From Pseudomonadota bacterium (lineage in GTDB: Bacteria; Myxococcota_A; Polyangia; Haliangiales; Haliangiaceae), in assembly GCA_022360315.1 (NCBI GenBank), contig JAKSDA010000577.1, positions 1-64,000 of the forward strand: a stretch of DNA of 64,000 nt, written 5' to 3'. The first letter of the stretch is position 1; each line of letters opens with the position of its first letter. The notes below the pieces were generated by a model that was not told the origin of the DNA, did not search any database, and was given only the letters and a program-made list of their open reading frames with translations. This document shows positions 60,333-64,000 of this stretch, piece by piece. Made by a program: the position numbers and the translations under genes.

Positions 60333-62673
60333 GTCATCGATCTATACCACCGGTGGCAATGTCCACGCGAGCGGTGGACTTTATGTTGCCCGGCAAGCCG
60401 ATGACGAGCTGATGCAACTCTGTCGCAACGGTGTTTTTGCCTACGTGCTCACGGCCCGGCAGATGGGCAAGTCGAGCTTGATGATTCAGACTGCCCGCAG
60501 CCTGGACAACGAGCACATTCGCTCCGTGATGATCGATCTGACGGGAATTGGTACCCAGGCTACCGCCGAACAGTGGTATTTGGGCTTACTCAGTGCAGTT
60601 CAGCGGCGTCTCGAGCTGGGCACCGATCTGTTGGCGTGGTGGCAGGCGAACCAGCAATTCGGCATTGTCGATCGGCTGACTCGCTTTTTTCAAGACCAGC
60701 TCCTGACCCAAGTAGCACAGCCAATCGTGATTTTTGTCGACGAAATCGACACCACCATTAAACTCGACTTTACCGACGATTTCTACGCGGCGATTCGTTA
60801 TCTATATATGGCTCGGGCCCATGATCGGGCACTCACGCGGCTGTCGTTTGTGCTCATTGGTACTGCCACTCCGAGCGATTTGATCCGCGATCCGCAGCGT
60901 ACTCCGTTTAATATCGGGCAACCAGTGGCTCTCGACGACTTCAGCCATGAGGAGGCGAGGCCGCTGGCCGCCGGGCTCGGAATACCGAACGAGGCGGCTG
61001 ATGAGACATTGCGCTGGGTGCTCGAGTGGACCCGCGGACATCCCTATTTGACCCAGCGCCTTTGTGCTGAATTATCCTGCCGTGGACCGCGCAGCTGGAG
61101 CAAGGCCGATGTCGCCGAGCTGGTCGCCAGGGTGTTTTTTCACCGGGGTGAGATACAGGACAGCAATCTACAGTTTGTCCGCGATCGATTGATCTGGCGG
61201 CCTGCCGACGCCGGCCGGGACGAGGGACTGTCCGACGTCGTGGCGATGACGAAGTCGTCGGATAGCGAGCACCGCATGGCGGAAGCCTTGACAGTCTATC
61301 GCAATGTGCTCCGACCGCTGAGCCGCGTCGCGGACGAGGAGCAATCTCCCGCCATTGCCCGGCTCAAATTGTCGGGCATTGTACGCTCGACCAATGGCAC
61401 GCTGCGGGTGCGCAATCCGATTTACCGACAGGTATTCAACGCATCCTGGGTCAAACAGCATATGCCGGTCGGATATTTGCAAGCCCAGTTGCGCCGCCGT
61501 GGCGCGGCAATTCTGGCCCTACTGTGCGGGTTACTGATTTTTGCGGCACTGGCCCAGTACGCACAGAATCGCGCCCAGGAAGCGGCTGAGGCGGCCAGGG
61601 AGGCCCGAGAGCGCGCCCGCGAGGCCATGCGATTGCGCCGCCTGGCGATTTCCATCTGGAAAAAGCAAGTTACATCGGGAAATCCCGAGCTGGCATTCAA
61701 CGCTATTGCGGCGCTGCTCCGCGAGGACACACCGCGCGATCAGATCACCGCTTTGCTGGACAAGCGAGCAACTGATGAAACCCTGCGCAGTTTGCTGGTC
61801 GCCTCGTCCGAAGGACTGGAGCCGGAAGACGCCATCAACACGCGTAGATTCACAGTCAACTGGGTCCTCGCGCGGCGCAAGAGATCCATCGAACTCATCG
61901 GAGCTTGTCTGGCAGCTGCCGATACCATGCAGCGCATGGGTGATCACATCACGGCACAGAAAGTTCGCGATCGACTACTCATCGAGATGTCCCAGCGGTT
62001 CGGGCCTCCACCAAATGTCACCTGGGCGTCCATCCCCGGGGGCGTATTCCAGATGGGTTGCAGCGATTGCTCTCATACATACAACAAGGACGAAAAGCCG
62101 CCACACCGGGTCGAGGTATCGCCATTCGAGATTTCCCGTTCTGTGATTACAGTCGGCCAGGTGCGTTTGTTTGTGGAACAAATCCAGGGCCAGAGCGTGA
62201 CCGCGAAGGACGCAACGCTGCCCGTTGTCAACGTCAGCTGGTATGAGGCCACTGCACTGGCCGCCTGGCTGGGTGGACGTCTACCAACCGAAGCGGAGTG
62301 GGAGTACGCCGCCCGCGGTGGCAGCCAGACCAGGTGGTGGTTTGGTGACGACGAAGACAGACTGAAAGACGTCGATTGGTATGCGGAGAATTCCGGGGGA
62401 AAAATACATCCAGTTTGCTCCAGAGCAGAACAGCTTCGCCACCCATGGAGCCTCTGTGACGTACACGGCAACGTATTCGAATGGGTATTCGATCGCTACA
62501 GAGCGTATCCCAAGCTCGGTAATTCCAACGACAATGGGCCGTCAGATGGCAATTTGCGGGTTTTGCGCGGCGGAGCCGCGGTTGTGAGCAAAGAGCTCAC
62601 GCGCTCAGCCAATCGAGAAGGCCAGCCCCCCGAGCAAAAAGCTCCCGTTGTCGGTTTCCGCCTCGCCCGGTAG
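60301..62673 (+). CDS. P-loop NTPase + membrane helix + FGE-sulfatase-like domain protein
   Basis: A 790-residue protein. The NTPase domain opens after a short N-terminus: VLTARQMGKSSLMIQTARSL (Walker A, 51-59), then PIVIFVDEIDT (Walker B, about 141-151) and RGHPYLTQRLCAELS, the same fold as in the upstream partner. One TM helix sits near 402-420 (AAILALLCGLLIFAALAQY), then a coiled coil (AREARERAREAMRLRRLA). From about 570 an FGE-sulfatase fold follows: WASIPGGVFQMGCSD, LPTEAEWEYAARGG, DVHGNVFEWVFDRY, VVGFRLAR. The expected catalytic cysteines near the end are absent (LTRSANREGQPP), so it likely binds rather than modifies. The start overlaps the CHAT-TIR gene. Confidence 0.85.
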   Translation: MTTLGLISVTRSSIYTTGGNVHASGGLYVARQADDELMQLCRNGVFAYVLTARQMGKSSLMIQTARSLDNEHIRSVMIDLTGIGTQATAEQWYLGLLSAVQRRLELGTDLLAWWQANQQFGIVDRLTRFFQDQLLTQVAQPIVIFVDEIDTTIKLDFTDDFYAAIRYLYMARAHDRALTRLSFVLIGTATPSDLIRDPQRTPFNIGQPVALDDFSHEEARPLAAGLGIPNEAADETLRWVLEWTRGHPYLTQRLCAELSCRGPRSWSKADVAELVARVFFHRGEIQDSNLQFVRDRLIWRPADAGRDEGLSDVVAMTKSSDSEHRMAEALTVYRNVLRPLSRVADEEQSPAIARLKLSGIVRSTNGTLRVRNPIYRQVFNASWVKQHMPVGYLQAQLRRRGAAILALLCGLLIFAALAQYAQNRAQEAAEAAREARERAREAMRLRRLAISIWKKQVTSGNPELAFNAIAALLREDTPRDQITALLDKRATDETLRSLLVASSEGLEPEDAINTRRFTVNWVLARRKRSIELIGACLAAADTMQRMGDHITAQKVRDRLLIEMSQRFGPPPNVTWASIPGGVFQMGCSDCSHTYNKDEKPPHRVEVSPFEISRSVITVGQVRLFVEQIQGQSVTAKDATLPVVNVSWYEATALAAWLGGRLPTEAEWEYAARGGSQTRWWFGDDEDRLKDVDWYAENSGGKIHPVCSRAEQLRHPWSLCDVHGNVFEWVFDRYRAYPKLGNSNDNGPSDGNLRVLRGGAAVVSKELTRSANREGQPPEQKAPVVGFRLAR

Positions 62674-62862
62674 CCTTGTGCGGGGTGGGCGTCTGGAATC
62701 GTGGACACCTGCTCGCCTGGGGTGTTCACGATCGTGGCCAGGGCTGGTTGGCTTGATCACGCAAGCGACCGATTTCACTGGTCAGCAGCCTCGGGCATAC
62801 GTTGTGCAAGTACACTTGGCAAGGTAGTGTTACGCACGAGTGCTGTAAACGAGGAGTGATCG

Positions 62863-63687
62863 ATGAGTAGGGTGATCGGGATAGTCTGCGCATGTCGTTT
62901 CGCAATCTTCTGCTTTCTGGTGTTCTGCATTGCCAGCTCCTGGCTGGGTCGATCCATTGCTGCATTACCACATGATCGATGGCAGGGCGATGAAGTGGCT
63001 GGCGAGCTCATGGGGGGATCACTGGCCACTGGATTGGGGAGCGTGTCATTCGATCTGGTCCCGGCGTCCGCGCCCAGTCGATCATCGCAACCGCCCGAGT
63101 GGCCGGTAGGACCAACCAGGGGAGCCACCCACACCGTACCCGCGGCACCCTGGATGCCCGCGCCATGGACCGCAGATCTATCCCTGCCGATCACTTCCGT
63201 CCAGCATCAATTGCCGAAATCGCAGCAGACTCGCTCTCTGGGTAGCTTGCTCAACCACGTTATTGACACTCTCACCGAGAGTGATCTCGAGTTTACTATT
63301 TTTTATAGTGGTCGTGACAGTTTGGCTATCGTGACACGAGCGCAAGCCCTGGACCGAGAAGACAGTAGACCCGGAAGGGTGGTTCGCGCGCGTTCGTTTG
63401 TCTTTGCAGTGACAGCTCATTCATCGCCATCTGATGGCAATACCGACAGCTCTGCTCGATGGCGGGTCACAAAGGCCGCCGGACCGAGCGATATCCCGCG
63501 CGAGCTAGCCGAGACAGAGCTGAGTTCGTACAGCAATCTTCATATTGCCATGTATCTCTATGCACAGAGTGTGGATGGCACCGAGTGGATACTGCAGCAG
63601 GGACAGCAGGGAGCCGCATCCGGGATTGGCGTGCATCTCCGCGATATCGGTTTTTCAGCTTTATTGGATAACCTGCCTGACGCGTAG
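62863..63687 (+). CDS. Exported or membrane-anchored protein of unknown function
   Basis: A 274-residue protein from ATG 62863 behind GAGGAG. The N-terminus CRFAIFCFLVFCIASSW is hydrophobic, a signal or anchor. A Pro/Ala-rich linker follows, then a mixed domain with VIDTLTESDLEFTIFYSG, VRARSFVFAVTAHSS, LAETELSSYSNLHIAMYLYA. No family is recognised. It is the third same-strand gene of the CHAT-TIR locus (189 bp gap) and may be an accessory factor. Confidence 0.6.
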   Translation: MSRVIGIVCACRFAIFCFLVFCIASSWLGRSIAALPHDRWQGDEVAGELMGGSLATGLGSVSFDLVPASAPSRSSQPPEWPVGPTRGATHTVPAAPWMPAPWTADLSLPITSVQHQLPKSQQTRSLGSLLNHVIDTLTESDLEFTIFYSGRDSLAIVTRAQALDREDSRPGRVVRARSFVFAVTAHSSPSDGNTDSSARWRVTKAAGPSDIPRELAETELSSYSNLHIAMYLYAQSVDGTEWILQQGQQGAASGIGVHLRDIGFSALLDNLPDA

Positions 63688-63803
63688 AGTTCGTGCAGAT
63701 ATCTAGCAAGTGACCTACCGGTGTAGCTAGTTTTCGAATGCCGGCCAGCTGATGTGCTGCGGGTCGGACGGCCGAGCTGGTGTTTCGCTTTTTGGAGAAC
63801 GAT

Positions 63804-64000
63804 ATGGACCGTGGAGCAGGGGTTGCACCAAAGGTGATCATCGAGGTATTTCTCGACTGTCACAATCTCTTACACACTCGGGTCGACGACACTGTGCTCG
63901 AGCCCGAAGGCGTCGAGCTGCCATCGGCAGCGACGCATGGTCGACCGTGGGATAAGCCGGTGGAGTTTCAAACGATGACTGATTTTGCTGCGGACATCGA
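63804..64000 (+). CDS. Start of an unidentified protein (cut by window end)
   Basis: From an ATG at 63804, with GGAGA 7 bases upstream, the frame is open to the edge: 65 residues starting MDRGAGVAPKVIIEVFLDCH. The stretch up to FQTMTDFAADI is mildly acidic and looks soluble. No family recognised. It continues the same-strand run of the CHAT-TIR locus. Confidence 0.55.
   Translation, partial: MDRGAGVAPKVIIEVFLDCHNLLHTRVDDTVLEPEGVELPSAATHGRPWDKPVEFQTMTDFAADI

Overview
The window looks like a chromosomal segment of a GC-rich myxobacterium-type organism (Myxococcota, formerly Deltaproteobacteria). The evidence is indirect. Three Ser/Thr protein kinases carry HEAT-like or STAND-type extensions. 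There is a PEGA-domain exported protein, an operon resembling the Myxococcus Glt/Nfs envelope machinery, an ExbB-ExbD-TonB operon feeding a TonB_C/TonB-receptor fusion, a RoxA-like dihaem cytochrome, and a CHAT/TIR/P-loop locus. No rRNA, tRNA, CRISPR array, insertion sequence or canonical intrinsic terminator was recognised.

Layout. 1-1262: short minus-strand accessory genes (a truncated nucleosidase-like start, an XRE regulator, a small hydrophilic ORF) and a promoter for rplU. 1263-4983: rplU-rpmA, a minus-strand ABC ATPase/permease pair, and obgE. 5223-15062: six same-strand genes, several joined by GTGA or ATGA overlaps: an exported coiled-coil protein, three TPR-rich exported proteins (one a lipoprotein), a small exported protein, and an FHA-like/TM/TonB-like protein. 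Their order and architecture match Glt/Nfs components. 15429-22000: RoxA-like cytochrome, Kef-type antiporter, Uma2-family protein, PEGA protein. 22119-28284: tandem kinases with HEAT-like tails. 28474-30107: a small membrane protein and an unusual THUMP-Mut7-C fusion. 30346-36212: exbB-exbD-tonB, a lipoprotein and the TonB_C-receptor fusion. 36314-41785: P460-like lipoprotein, DUF2061 and DUF2254 membrane proteins, ArsR regulator, universal stress protein, a putative lipoprotein. 41990-48112: housekeeping genes murC, xseA, aroE, a CPBP protease and bioA. 48180-49994: TetR regulator, its promoter-spanning palindrome and a diiron oxidase. 50058-52256: Pro-rich repeat ORF, DedA protein, LD-carboxypeptidase. 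52295-57063: a kinase-STAND ATPase and a frameshifted HExxH protein. 57483-64000: accessory genes centred on a CHAT-TIR-P-loop protein that overlaps a P-loop-TM-FGE-like protein, followed by an exported orphan and a gene cut by the window end.

How the parts may work together. The 5-15 kb cluster probably builds a trans-envelope machine powered by TolQR-type motors, but no dedicated motor genes for it lie beside it; the Ton operon at 30-32 kb more likely powers the receptor that follows. The best candidate for an undescribed system is the 58-64 kb locus: caspase-like and TIR modules on an NTPase, translationally coupled to a membrane-anchored NTPase with an FGE-fold domain that lacks the catalytic cysteines. 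This resembles NTPase-regulated bacterial conflict systems, but function is inferred from architecture only.
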